Assembly (NCBI GenBank): GCA_012514125.1
Contig: JAAZAW010000012.1
Coordinates: 1 to 19,727 of the forward strand
Length of the DNA: 19,727 nt
Direction of reading: 5' to 3'
Source of the DNA: Phycisphaerae bacterium
GTDB lineage: Bacteria > Planctomycetota > Phycisphaerae > JAAYCJ01
Part shown: positions 7,091-14,769 of the stretch, piece by piece
Layout of the letters: each line of letters opens with the position of its first letter
Position numbering within the stretch: position 1 is the stretch's first letter
The notes under the pieces: model-generated
Told to the model about the DNA's origin: nothing
Database searches by the model: none
What the model saw: only the letters and a program-made list of their open reading frames with translations
Made by a program: the position numbers and the translations under genes

Positions 7091-9346
7091 ATGACTACGA
7101 CAAGTGATAAGATTAAATCACAGGTACGATGGCTTGGAAACGGCAACGAAGCGGTTGCCCAGGCTGTTTTGCATTGCTGTTATGATGGTGAAGGATATTA
7201 TCCGATTACCCCGTCGAGCGAAGTCGGCGAAGAAGTGGCCAAGGCCATTGCCGCCGGCAAGACCGATATGAAATACGTGATCGGAACCAGTGAACTGGCC
7301 GCTATCGGTATTTGCACCGGTATGGCGTTGGCGGGTGGTCGCGTGGTGGATGTCACCAGCGCCCAGGGATTATTGCTCAAGTACGAAGAGCTTTCGACGG
7401 TCAGCGGTTTGGGCCTGCCGATGGTGCTGAACCTTTCGACCCGCGAAATCAATGCCCCGCTGAACATCAAGAACGGACACAGTGACCTGATGACGATGTT
7501 GGGGACAGGGTGGTTGATTTTCATGGCTCCGACAGTGCAGGCGGCCTATGATATGAACATCATCGCGCTGAAGGTGGCGGAAGAAGTGCTGCTGCCGGCA
7601 GTGGTCGCGTATGACGGTTTCCACACCAGCCACGCCAATCGTCGCATCCAGGTGTTTGAAAACACTCAGGACGTCCAGGAGTTTCTGGGCGAAAAACCGA
7701 TTGACAGAATTCTGTCGGGCAAGAGCAAACAGTGCAGTGTTGTCGATACGAAGAATCCCAAGACCATGGGACCGTACATGAACGACGACCTGATGAACAC
7801 CAAGGTCGTGATGGAACAGAAAATGGAACACGCGCTCAACGTCGTGATTCCGCGAGTGCTCAAGGAATTCGCTGAAATCTCAGGCCGTGAATATGGTCTG
7901 GTTCAGCAGTACGGCGATAAGAACGCCGCCACATGCATGGTCGCCCTCAACACCGCCGGTGAAGCCGCCAAGGACGCGGTCGACCTGCTCGATCGCAAGG
8001 ATGAAAAGGTCAACCTGGTCATCCCGATGCTGCTGCGTCCCTGGCCGGAAAATCAGATTTCCGATGCGGTCGGCGCCGCCAAAAAGATTCTGGTGGCGGA
8101 ACGTGCCACACAGTACGGCGCCAATAATTTCATGGCGAATGAACTCGGCGCAGCCCTCCAGAAAAAAGGCAATAACGCCAAAATTATCCAGCGAACCTAC
8201 GGCATGGGCGGTTTGAACTTCCGACTGGACGATGCCCTGTATCTGTATGATTTGATCAAAAAATGGCCAAACGTCGAAGACGAAAATGAAAAACGCGAAA
8301 AATGGTATTACGGCGTATGGGCGGGCGATCCAAGCTACAATCCTCCGGTGGTGGTTGAACCGATCAAGACCGAAGATTGCTCGATCAACGCCAAACTCGA
8401 ACGGCCAAACCTCAAAGAACTTTCGAAGATGCCCAATCGCATCGAGAAACACGCCGCCTGTCCGGGTTGCGGTATTTTCGCGAACATCAACCTCTTCCTC
8501 CGCGGCATCGACGGGCAGGTCATCCTGCTGTTCAACACCGGCTGCGGCATGGTCACGGCGACGGGCTTCCCCTACACGAGTTTCAAGGTTCCCTATGCCC
8601 ATAATCTCTTCCACAACGCCAGTTCGACCGCAACGGGTATTGTGGAGATGATCGACAAGTTCAAAAAAGATAACAAGGTCAGCGACGACATTACCGTGAT
8701 CTGCGTCTCCGGTGACGGTGGCGACGATATCGGTATGGATCAGGTCATCGCAGCCGCTTTGAGAAACGACCCGTTCATCTTCATGGAATACGACAACAAG
8801 GGTTACATGAACACCGGCGCCCAGATGTGCTATAGCGGTTTCAAGGGCCAGAAAAACTCCAACGCACACGTGGGTCCGAATCAGCAGGGTAAGCTCACGC
8901 ATCATAAAGACATCATCGAAATCCTGCGAGGCACCTATGCCCCCTACCTGTTCCAAGCTGCTGAATCTCAGCCGATCGACATGATCCGAAAGGCCCGACG
9001 GGCACAGCAAATCGTTCGTGAAGGCGGCTTCGCTTTCGGAAAGGTCTTCAGCACCTGTCCGCTCAACTGGGGTCTGGAAGAAGCCCGGTGTCCACAGGCC
9101 GTTGCCAAGGTGGTTGATGCCTGCTTGCACCCGCTTTACGAAATCGATCACGGCAAGACCACGTTAAACTACAACCCTGAAGAAAAGGGCAAGAAGATCG
9201 CGGTCACCGAGGCGTTCGCCAGTATGGGCGCCGGATTTGCTCACCTGGCCAAACCCAATTTCGCCACGCTGATGGAAGAAACCCAGAAGCATGTCGATTA
9301 TCGTTGGGAACGGCTCAAAGCCATGTCGGGGTCGACCGTACTGTAA
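7091..9346 (+). CDS. 2-oxoacid (probably pyruvate):ferredoxin oxidoreductase, alpha-beta fusion subunit
   Basis: A 751-residue catalytic subunit. Residues about 10-430 are the alpha part: GEGYYPITPSSEVGEEVAKA, VIGTSELAAIGICTGMALAG and SAQGLLLKYEELS are its conserved core. Residues about 450-740 are the TPP-binding beta part with CPGCG (457-461), FNTGCGMVTATGFPYTSFKV, the TPP/Mg motif GDGGDD (541-546) and EYDNKGYMNTGAQ. The block with PYTSFKVPYAHNLFHNASST resembles pyruvate-type PorB more than 2-oxoglutarate or indolepyruvate enzymes. The ATG at 7091 has AAGAGG 10 nt upstream; a longer reading frame from 6938 would overlap the gamma-delta gene and was rejected. With its partner it forms the whole complex in two chains. 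A strong terminator follows at 9402. Confidence 0.9.
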   Translation: MTTTSDKIKSQVRWLGNGNEAVAQAVLHCCYDGEGYYPITPSSEVGEEVAKAIAAGKTDMKYVIGTSELAAIGICTGMALAGGRVVDVTSAQGLLLKYEELSTVSGLGLPMVLNLSTREINAPLNIKNGHSDLMTMLGTGWLIFMAPTVQAAYDMNIIALKVAEEVLLPAVVAYDGFHTSHANRRIQVFENTQDVQEFLGEKPIDRILSGKSKQCSVVDTKNPKTMGPYMNDDLMNTKVVMEQKMEHALNVVIPRVLKEFAEISGREYGLVQQYGDKNAATCMVALNTAGEAAKDAVDLLDRKDEKVNLVIPMLLRPWPENQISDAVGAAKKILVAERATQYGANNFMANELGAALQKKGNNAKIIQRTYGMGGLNFRLDDALYLYDLIKKWPNVEDENEKREKWYYGVWAGDPSYNPPVVVEPIKTEDCSINAKLERPNLKELSKMPNRIEKHAACPGCGIFANINLFLRGIDGQVILLFNTGCGMVTATGFPYTSFKVPYAHNLFHNASSTATGIVEMIDKFKKDNKVSDDITVICVSGDGGDDIGMDQVIAAALRNDPFIFMEYDNKGYMNTGAQMCYSGFKGQKNSNAHVGPNQQGKLTHHKDIIEILRGTYAPYLFQAAESQPIDMIRKARRAQQIVREGGFAFGKVFSTCPLNWGLEEARCPQAVAKVVDACLHPLYEIDHGKTTLNYNPEEKGKKIAVTEAFASMGAGFAHLAKPNFATLMEETQKHVDYRWERLKAMSGSTVL

Positions 9347-9401
9347 GGGCAGGCCAAAATTCCAATCGCCTGGACGAAAGGAATTTGAGTGTATTACAAA
9401 C

Positions 9402-9435
9402 AAAAGGGCGATTCTTCGGAATCGCCCTTTTTCTT
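9402..9435. terminator. Strong bidirectional intrinsic terminator
   Basis: A perfect 13-bp stem (9402-9414 with 9419-9431) capped by TTCG, with A and T runs at both ends, so it can stop transcription on both strands. It separates the oxidoreductase operon (+) from the convergent TlyA-like gene (-), whose stop is at 9442. Confidence 0.92.
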
Positions 9436-9441
9436 TTGGTC

Positions 9442-10017
9442 TTAATTTTCATCCCGCTCAAGCAGGACCAGATATTCGGTGTTGCCCCCGCTACCGGTAA
9501 AAGGCGACTGGGTCTGGTTGACGATTCGCAAGCCCAGACCGGCAATCCGGATCAGAACATCCTGAAAAACTTGCAGCGATTGTTCCGGGGTCAGCACACC
9601 TGCTTTCAAAAGCTGTTTGGGCGCCTCGTAGTGGGGTTTGACCAGAGAAATAATTTTGCCCACAGGTTTGATCAAATCGCGGGCATGGGGAAGAATTTTT
9701 TCCTGAACCGTCCAGCCCAGATCGATAACGGCCAAGTCGCATAATTCCGGCAGTCGAACATAAAGAGCATTGGTCCGTTCCATCACAACAACCCGTGAAT
9801 CCTTACGCAGGCGATAGTCCAAAACACCATAGCCGGTATCGACGGCATAGACTTTTCGAGCCTGATGCTGGAGCAGACAGTCTGTAAAACCTCCGACGTT
9901 GGCTCCTAAATCGACACACACCATTCCGGCGGGATCGACGCCGAAACATTCGATCGCCTTGGCCAATTTATAGCCTGCACGACTGGCAAATTGAGATTCA
10001 TGTGCTACCATAGTCAC
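9442..10017 (-). CDS. TlyA/FtsJ-like SAM-dependent RNA methyltransferase lacking the S4 domain
   Basis: A 191-residue Rossmann methyltransferase predicted to act on rRNA. The SAM site is DLGANVGGF (36-44), and the K-D-K-E set of FtsJ-type 2'-O-methyltransferases is complete as Lys17, Asp99, Lys127 and Glu181. The sequence GGFTDCLLQHQARKVYAVDTGYG and the block VVVMERTNA are characteristic of TlyA hemolysin/rRNA methyltransferases (16S/23S rRNA 2'-O-methylation), but the usual N-terminal S4 RNA-binding domain of about 60 residues is absent. The first codon is GTG (10017), with an alternative ATG at 10011. It lies directly below the S20 terminator hairpin, whose 3' arm supplies AGGCAGG 9 nt before the GTG. 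Target choice (16S or 23S) cannot be told. Confidence 0.82.
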   Translation of the reverse strand: MTMVAHESQFASRAGYKLAKAIECFGVDPAGMVCVDLGANVGGFTDCLLQHQARKVYAVDTGYGVLDYRLRKDSRVVVMERTNALYVRLPELCDLAVIDLGWTVQEKILPHARDLIKPVGKIISLVKPHYEAPKQLLKAGVLTPEQSLQVFQDVLIRIAGLGLRIVNQTQSPFTGSGGNTEYLVLLERDEN

Positions 10018-10020
10018 AAT

Positions 10021-10050
10021 AAAAAACCTGCCTCGCGATAAGGCAGGTTT
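10021..10050 (-). terminator. Intrinsic terminator after rpsT, overlapping the next ribosome site
   Basis: A 10-bp exact stem (10024-10033 with 10041-10050), loop of 7, followed on the minus strand by six Ts. Placed 68 nt after the S20 stop codon. Only 3 nt lie between the T run and the GTG of the TlyA-like gene, so the terminator and the initiation region overlap. Confidence 0.85.
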
Positions 10051-10118
10051 ATAATAATTCCAAACTCATTCAATCTTTTTGAATCGTACAGACCTCACGG
10101 GCCGGCGTCCACTTACAC

Positions 10119-10406
10119 TTACGCATGAGCGGAGCTAAGCTGTTGTTCGAGTCCGGCTAAAGCCTTGGCCAAACGGGACTTACGCCGATCGGCGGTATTA
10201 CGGTGAATCACGCCCTTGGCCACATCCTGATCAATCAAACGAAAAGCCTTGGGCAGTTCGCTCTTGGCTTCATCAAGCTTCCGGTCGTGGATCATCTGGA
10301 GGAAATCTTTGATTTCGCTCTTAAGTTCACTCTTGATCGACCGGTTATAAATCCGATGTTTCTCATTCTGTCGAATGCGTTTTTTGGCTGAAAACGAATG
10401 TGCCAC
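10119..10406 (-). CDS. rpsT: 30S ribosomal protein S20
   Basis: A 95-residue basic helical protein that binds 16S rRNA in the small subunit. It has the S20 pattern: SAKKRIRQNEKHRIYNRSIKS at the N-terminus, and GVIHRNTADRRKSRLAKAL near the C-terminus, which is the family's most conserved block. The start codon is GTG at 10406, with AAGGAG 8 nt upstream on the minus strand. S20 genes often use non-ATG starts and are autoregulated in E. coli, so the GTG may have a control role here as well (inference). A promoter lies at 10470-10497 and a terminator at 10021-10050, so it is probably mainly a single-gene transcript, with possible read-through into the TlyA-like gene. Confidence 0.95.
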   Translation of the reverse strand: MAHSFSAKKRIRQNEKHRIYNRSIKSELKSEIKDFLQMIHDRKLDEAKSELPKAFRLIDQDVAKGVIHRNTADRRKSRLAKALAGLEQQLSSAHA

Positions 10407-10469
10407 GCTCTCTACTCCTTCGATATCATAAAATCGGTTAATTTCATTTATTCGCTATAGAAACAAATT

Positions 10470-10497
10470 ATTATACATGGGTTGTCGATTTTGTCCA
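10470..10497 (-). promoter_or_regulatory. Candidate sigma-70 promoter of rpsT
   Basis: On the minus strand TGGACA (10492-10497), 16-nt spacer, perfect TATAAT (10470-10475). It predicts a start near 10463 and a leader of about 57 nt before the GTG. Confidence 0.6.
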
Positions 10498-10582
10498 TAG
10501 CCTTTTAAAGTTCCGGAAAATATTTTTTCCGAATTTTCGGTATTTGGAACAACCCAAACTACTTGTTTGTCCCATACCAGTA

Positions 10583-10611
10583 TTGCCGAAACCGCTCGTG
10601 TGTTCTATAAT
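10583..10611 (+). promoter_or_regulatory. Candidate sigma-70 promoter of hflX
   Basis: TTGCCG (10583-10588), 17-nt spacer, perfect TATAAT (10606-10611). It predicts a start near 10618, about 58 nt before the TTG start of hflX. It is divergent from the rpsT promoter. Confidence 0.6.
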
Positions 10612-10675
10612 TATAAGGTTGTAGGAAGAAATTGCAATATTTACAAAGTTTTTGAAGAAATTTCAGGAGTACTTT

Positions 10676-12052
10676 TTGTCTAAAACATTACGCGAAGAAT
10701 TGACGGTTCGGGCAGAACGTGCGATTCTTGTAGCGATTATTCTGCCCGAAAAAGCACAGGAATTCGACAATCTGGCAGAGATCGAGGCACTGGCACAGAC
10801 CGCCGGGGCCACAATGGTCGGCAGTATGGTCCAGAAACGTATGCGGGTCGATCCAACCTATTTTGTGGGCAAGGGGAAAATTCAGGAACTTGCCGAATTG
10901 GTAAAGGAACTTTCCGCGCAGGTGATTATTTTTGATAACGACCTGACGCCCAGTCAGATTAAAAATATCGAAACTATCGTTGAATGCAAGGTAATCGACC
11001 GCAGTGAATTGATTTTGGATATTTTCGCCACTCGCGCACAAAGCAAACAGGCAAGGCTTCAGGTCGAGCTGGCGCAACTGCAGTACACCTATCCTCGCCT
11101 GACGCACATGTGGGGCCACCTCGAGCGAATCGCAGGCGCGGGCGGCGCGACAGGCGCCGGTGCGGTCGGCGGTATCGGGACACGCGGACCAGGCGAAAAA
11201 CAGCTTGAAATCGACCGGCGTATCGTGCGAAAAAAAATCGATGCCCTCAAACACGAACTCAAGGAAATCGACAACCGCAAACTCCGCGAAATCGCCAGCA
11301 GAGAGGATCAGTTTAAAATCTGTCTCGTGGGATATACCAACGCGGGAAAAAGCACGCTGATGAACGCGCTGACCGAAGCAGACGTCTATGTGGAAGATAA
11401 ACTCTTCGCGACACTCGATACACGCACCCGGCAATGGGAGCTTGGCAAAGGCCGAAGTATTCTGCTTTCGGATACGGTCGGTTTCGTCCGCGACCTGCCC
11501 CACCATCTGGTCGAATCGTTCAAGGCGACACTGGAAGAAGCAATGAACGCCGATCTGCTGCTCAATGTGGTCGATGCATCCAACCCTCAAGCGGTTAATC
11601 AAATGAAAACGGTGAAAACCGTTTTGGAAGAACTCGGATGCAACGAAAAAAACATCGTAACGGTCTTCAACAAGGTTGATCGTCTTTCCAGCGGCTCATA
11701 CGAACGCGAAAGCGTCTTGAAGGTTCTCAAACAATTCGACCCCGTCGGAATTTCGATCTCTGCGGCTACCGGAGAAGGTCTGGACCTGCTCAAGGAACGG
11801 GTCTCGTGGTATTTTCATCGTCCGGCGGTTCACCTGACCATCGACGTTAATTGTTCCGCGGGAAAGCTCATTCACTTTTTGCGAAAACGCGCCAATATCC
11901 ATCAGACGGAATACCTCGATGGAACCGCGAGAATGGAACTGTCGATCGCGAGCAATTGGCTTGGACCCTTACGGCAATTCGCGAACGATTTCAAGATCGT
12001 CGAAAGTTCCGAACCGGCCATCACGGAAGAGCTGATGGCTGAAGTCAAATAA
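10676..12052 (+). CDS. hflX: GTPase HflX
   Basis: A 458-residue ribosome-associated GTPase; known members bind 50S/70S ribosomes and split stalled ones. The N-terminal HflX domain (about 1-205) includes the Gly-rich loop AGGATGAGAVGGIGTRGPGE (155-174). The G domain shows G1 GYTNAGKS (219-226), G3 DTVGF (266-270) and G4 NKVD (332-335), all intact. The C-terminal part after about 375 is the small HflX tail. The chosen start is TTG at 10676 because CAGGAG (10664-10669) lies 6 nt upstream; an upstream in-frame TTG at 10652 has no such site and would add 8 residues. Its own promoter lies just upstream, and a hairpin between it and the convergent kdsA gene probably ends transcription. Confidence 0.95.
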   Translation: MSKTLREELTVRAERAILVAIILPEKAQEFDNLAEIEALAQTAGATMVGSMVQKRMRVDPTYFVGKGKIQELAELVKELSAQVIIFDNDLTPSQIKNIETIVECKVIDRSELILDIFATRAQSKQARLQVELAQLQYTYPRLTHMWGHLERIAGAGGATGAGAVGGIGTRGPGEKQLEIDRRIVRKKIDALKHELKEIDNRKLREIASREDQFKICLVGYTNAGKSTLMNALTEADVYVEDKLFATLDTRTRQWELGKGRSILLSDTVGFVRDLPHHLVESFKATLEEAMNADLLLNVVDASNPQAVNQMKTVKTVLEELGCNEKNIVTVFNKVDRLSSGSYERESVLKVLKQFDPVGISISAATGEGLDLLKERVSWYFHRPAVHLTIDVNCSAGKLIHFLRKRANIHQTEYLDGTARMELSIASNWLGPLRQFANDFKIVESSEPAITEELMAEVK

Positions 12053-12056
12053 ACTC

Positions 12057-12081
12057 CAGGGCGGGTTCATGACCCGCCCTG
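12057..12081. terminator. GC-rich hairpin between convergent hflX and kdsA
   Basis: A 10-bp exact stem (12057-12066 with 12072-12081) with a 5-nt loop, between the hflX stop (12052) and the kdsA stop (12084). T runs are short on both sides (CTTTAT on +, TTTATTT on -), so it is a plausible but weaker bidirectional terminator. Confidence 0.72.
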
Positions 12082-12083
12082 CT

Positions 12084-12932
12084 TTATCGTCTGACCACGT
12101 TATAAATTTCCAGCGATTGCTTCAATAACTCTTCAAGCCAACCCAACGGCAAAACTGTCGCTTTGTCCGAAAGGGCTTTGTCGGGATTATCGTGAATTTC
12201 AAGGAAAAGACCGTCGGCACCAGCGGCGATTCCCGACCTGGCAAGAATCGCCCCCATCGCCCGGTCGCCCCCCGAACTTTTTCCCGCACCACCCGGATCA
12301 GCGGCGCTGTGCGTAGCATCCATGAGAACGGGGCAACCTTCCTGATGCATCCATTCGATGCTCCGCATGTCGGCGATCCAGCGATTATAACCAAAAAAGG
12401 TTCCGCGTTCCGTCAGAACAATACTCTCAGCTCCGCCCTGCCGGAGTTTGTCGACCACATTTTTCATTTCCCACGGAGCCATGAACTGAGCCTTTTTGAC
12501 GTTGACGGTTTTACCGGTTTGCGCCGAAGCCAACAGCAAATCGGTCTGTCGGGCCAGAAACGCCGGAATCTGTAAAACGTCCAGCACCTTGCCCGCATAA
12601 GCCGCTTGGCCGGATTCGTGAATATCGCTCACTACAGGCAACCCTAAACGTTCTTTGACGATGGCGAGAATGTCCAGCCCTTTCTCAAATCCCGGGCCTC
12701 GATAAGAATCAATACTCGAGCGATTGGCCTTGTCGAAACTCGCTTTGAACATATAGTTAATGCCCAGTTTCTCGCAAAGCGACTTCCCGAATTCGGCGAT
12801 TCTAAGACAATGATCGAGCGACTCGATCACGCAAGGCCCAGCGGCAAGAAAAAGCGTTCCATCTTTGCCGCCAATGGCATAGGGACCGATTCGCCCGGCG
12901 GGCAATGTCAACGCGGGTAAACCCTCATTCAT
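12084..12932 (-). CDS. kdsA: 3-deoxy-D-manno-octulosonate 8-phosphate synthase (metal-dependent type)
   Basis: A 282-residue cytoplasmic enzyme that condenses phosphoenolpyruvate and arabinose 5-phosphate into Kdo-8-phosphate for LPS inner core. Landmarks are AAGPCVIES (31-39), FKASFDKANRSS (62-73), SDIHE (102-106), DATHSAADPGG (205-215) and LEIHDNPDKALSDKAT (244-259). The Cys34 in AGPCVIES, together with His208, Glu245 and Asp256, matches the metal-binding set of the Aquifex-type enzyme (Cys11, His185, Glu222, Asp233), whereas the metal-free E. coli type has Asn in place of the Cys. The ATG at 12932 has AAGGTG about 6 nt upstream. It lies 51 nt behind the lipid kinase gene on the same strand. 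Strong evidence of a Kdo-containing outer membrane. Confidence 0.95.
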   Translation of the reverse strand: MNEGLPALTLPAGRIGPYAIGGKDGTLFLAAGPCVIESLDHCLRIAEFGKSLCEKLGINYMFKASFDKANRSSIDSYRGPGFEKGLDILAIVKERLGLPVVSDIHESGQAAYAGKVLDVLQIPAFLARQTDLLLASAQTGKTVNVKKAQFMAPWEMKNVVDKLRQGGAESIVLTERGTFFGYNRWIADMRSIEWMHQEGCPVLMDATHSAADPGGAGKSSGGDRAMGAILARSGIAAGADGLFLEIHDNPDKALSDKATVLPLGWLEELLKQSLEIYNVVRR

Positions 12933-12983
12933 TTTTCACACCTTTTATTTCCAGAAAACAAGATCGATTTATGATGATTACAA

Positions 12984-13868
12984 CTACGGAGGAAGAATAA
13001 CACGAACTGCCTGGGGAATGACAGAAAATTCCGCCGGCAGATTACCGACAGGGTCGCCGTCGGTCTCAAAGGGAATGGGCTCGGTTGAGGTCACGCGAAT
13101 TTTTTTGGCCTGCCGATAGGTCACCATCGAATCCCGGCAATGTGTCCGCATGACCGTATTCCAGGCATGTTTCACCAGACGAAACTGGTGGGTACAATGA
13201 TAAAAACAAATATCGAGCAGTCCGTCGTCGTAACGAGCCTGTTCGCAAATCCGCAACCCCACCGCGTAACGCGAAATATTGGAAACAAACATCAAACCTC
13301 GGGCGTTTTCCACGATGATTTCACCGTCGGCTTCAACAGTCATCGGCGGAAAACGATATTCCCACAACGTCCGCCAGATCGGCCAAAAATAAGTCAAATG
13401 GGTAATATTGCCCGTGCGAAATTTATTGAGTTCGAGAAGAACATGCGCATCAAAACCCACTCCCGAAAGGAGCAAAAATTTGCGATGGTTCACCTGCCCC
13501 ATATCCATGACCACCCGTCGCCCCCATTTGAGGGTCTGGATCAGTTGATCGCAGTCGGGTAAAACGCCCATTTCCCTGGCGAAGAGATTTTCCGTCCCCG
13601 AAGGAAAAATGGCGATCGGCTTGTCCGTGCCCGAAAGTCCATTGATCACTTCGCAAATCGTCCCGTCGCCGCCGGAGATCAACACCAGATCAAAACGATG
13701 GGCGTATTGCCTCGCCCAGTGCCCCCCATCGCCCGGACCGCGAGTAATATGAATATAAGGCTCGAATTCCTGAGCCTCAAGCGTCTCGCGAAGTTTCATC
13801 GGCAACTCCCGCGACCGCGAATAACCCGATATCGGATTAATGATCACCAGAATTTTCTTTATATCCAT
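12984..13868 (-). CDS. Diacylglycerol kinase catalytic-domain lipid kinase (YegS/BmrU/DgkB type)
   Basis: A 294-residue lipid kinase expected to phosphorylate diacylglycerol or a related lipid at the inner membrane face. The N-terminal domain has ILVIINPISG (6-15), the nucleotide-binding SGGDGTICEVINGL (65-78) and PSGTENLFAREMG (89-101); the last contains a GTEN in place of the more usual GTxND. The C-terminal beta-rich domain follows, with a conserved ETDGDPVGNLPAEF near the end. The ATG at 13868 has no strong ribosome site. It is followed by kdsA 51 nt downstream, which may make a lipid/envelope pair; about 190 nt with no gene lie upstream. Substrate cannot be told: diacylglycerol, sphingoid or polyprenol lipids are all used in this superfamily. 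Confidence 0.88.
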   Translation of the reverse strand: MDIKKILVIINPISGYSRSRELPMKLRETLEAQEFEPYIHITRGPGDGGHWARQYAHRFDLVLISGGDGTICEVINGLSGTDKPIAIFPSGTENLFAREMGVLPDCDQLIQTLKWGRRVVMDMGQVNHRKFLLLSGVGFDAHVLLELNKFRTGNITHLTYFWPIWRTLWEYRFPPMTVEADGEIIVENARGLMFVSNISRYAVGLRICEQARYDDGLLDICFYHCTHQFRLVKHAWNTVMRTHCRDSMVTYRQAKKIRVTSTEPIPFETDGDPVGNLPAEFSVIPQAVRVILPP

Positions 13869-14061
13869 TTTTTACCACGCACGATGCCATATAATCCCTG
13901 TCGTTGATTATCTCTACACCACCGCAATCAACCGGCGAAAAACAAAACCAAACCCGGTCGTTGCACCCGAAAATATTATAAATTTTTAACGATTTGAATA
14001 CAAACCTAAAGATCGATCTCACTTCGGCAAAAACGATCAACCCAAAAACAACGTGCTTAAA

Positions 14062-14745
14062 TCATGTCGAAAATCGCGGGTCCTTCTCATTGACACCGAT
14101 AAAACCCTGCTGGCGAAGCTGACATCGATAACACTGCCGACATGGCGATAGACCTGACTTGTAACACGACCAGGTCAATTCCAACGGCGATTTGAGCTGA
14201 TGGGCCAACTGAATTATTTCCATGCGTTTCATCGTCAAAAACGGCAATTCCAAAGTAATCTTATGCTCAGGCGAAACAACTTTTTGCACCATGCAGTTAA
14301 ACAACTGAATCATCTCGCGATCAATCGACGGTTCGAGCTTGTTGTATGCGGGCAACGCCAAACCATAATCTTCCGATCCGCCGCAATAAATCGACTGGGC
14401 CTTGATCGTCAGCGCCCAACTCGCCGCCACCGACCAGAACGTCGGCATGCCGAATGGAAGATAAGTCTGCGGACGCTGTAACCCGATTTCGGAAATGGTT
14501 TCGATCGACAACTTCGGATCGACCAGCGAAGAGCCGCCGATTTGCTTAAAGTGATCAAGTCGCGAGATCATGGCGTATCGAGGTTTGAAGTGTTTGACCT
14601 GTTTCTCGAAGGCATCTTTTTCCAGCTCGGCTGCGTGTTGATTATACGTAATGTGAAGCATAGCCAGTTGATGATTCTGACTGGCCACCGAAGCCAAAAC
14701 ACAACTGTCGATTCCGCCCGAAGTCAACAAAACGACCAGTGCCAT
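14062..14745 (-). CDS. QueC-like PP-loop ATPase (7-cyano-7-deazaguanine synthase family, divergent)
   Basis: A 227-residue protein. QueC makes preQ0 from 7-carboxy-7-deazaguanine, ammonia and ATP, on the path to queuosine in tRNA. The PP-loop SGGIDS is at 9-14, and the C-terminal zinc site is complete: ELTWSCY followed by Cys 194/202/205/208. Two internal QueC blocks are different: where PGRN is usual the sequence reads PFGMPTFWS, and where YPDCRPEF is usual it reads LPAYNKLEP. This could be a fast-evolving QueC or a relative with another substrate. GGAAAG lies about 6 nt before the ATG. It is the last gene of the sigma-apt-pgeF-queC-like series, 24 nt behind the PgeF-type gene. No queD, queE or queF is in the window. 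Confidence 0.78.
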   Translation of the reverse strand: MALVVLLTSGGIDSCVLASVASQNHQLAMLHITYNQHAAELEKDAFEKQVKHFKPRYAMISRLDHFKQIGGSSLVDPKLSIETISEIGLQRPQTYLPFGMPTFWSVAASWALTIKAQSIYCGGSEDYGLALPAYNKLEPSIDREMIQLFNCMVQKVVSPEHKITLELPFLTMKRMEIIQLAHQLKSPLELTWSCYKSGLSPCRQCYRCQLRQQGFIGVNEKDPRFST

Positions 14746-14769
14746 AAGAATCTTTCCTTGTATTGGTTT

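Noticed and set aside
6079..7146. A 355-codon open frame on the minus strand over the gamma-delta gene
   Set aside because: Antisense shadow, Arg/Phe-rich with no recognisable domain and no ribosome site.
7880..9151. A 423-codon open frame on the minus strand inside the alpha-beta oxidoreductase gene
   Set aside because: It is fully antisense to a gene with TPP and Cys cluster motifs, shows no family motifs and arises from codon bias of the real gene.
14062..14745. An anti-phage Qat-type or type IV CBASS locus because of the QueC-like protein
   Set aside because: The neighbours are apt, pgeF and a sigma factor; none of the partner ATPase, nuclease or cyclase genes is present.
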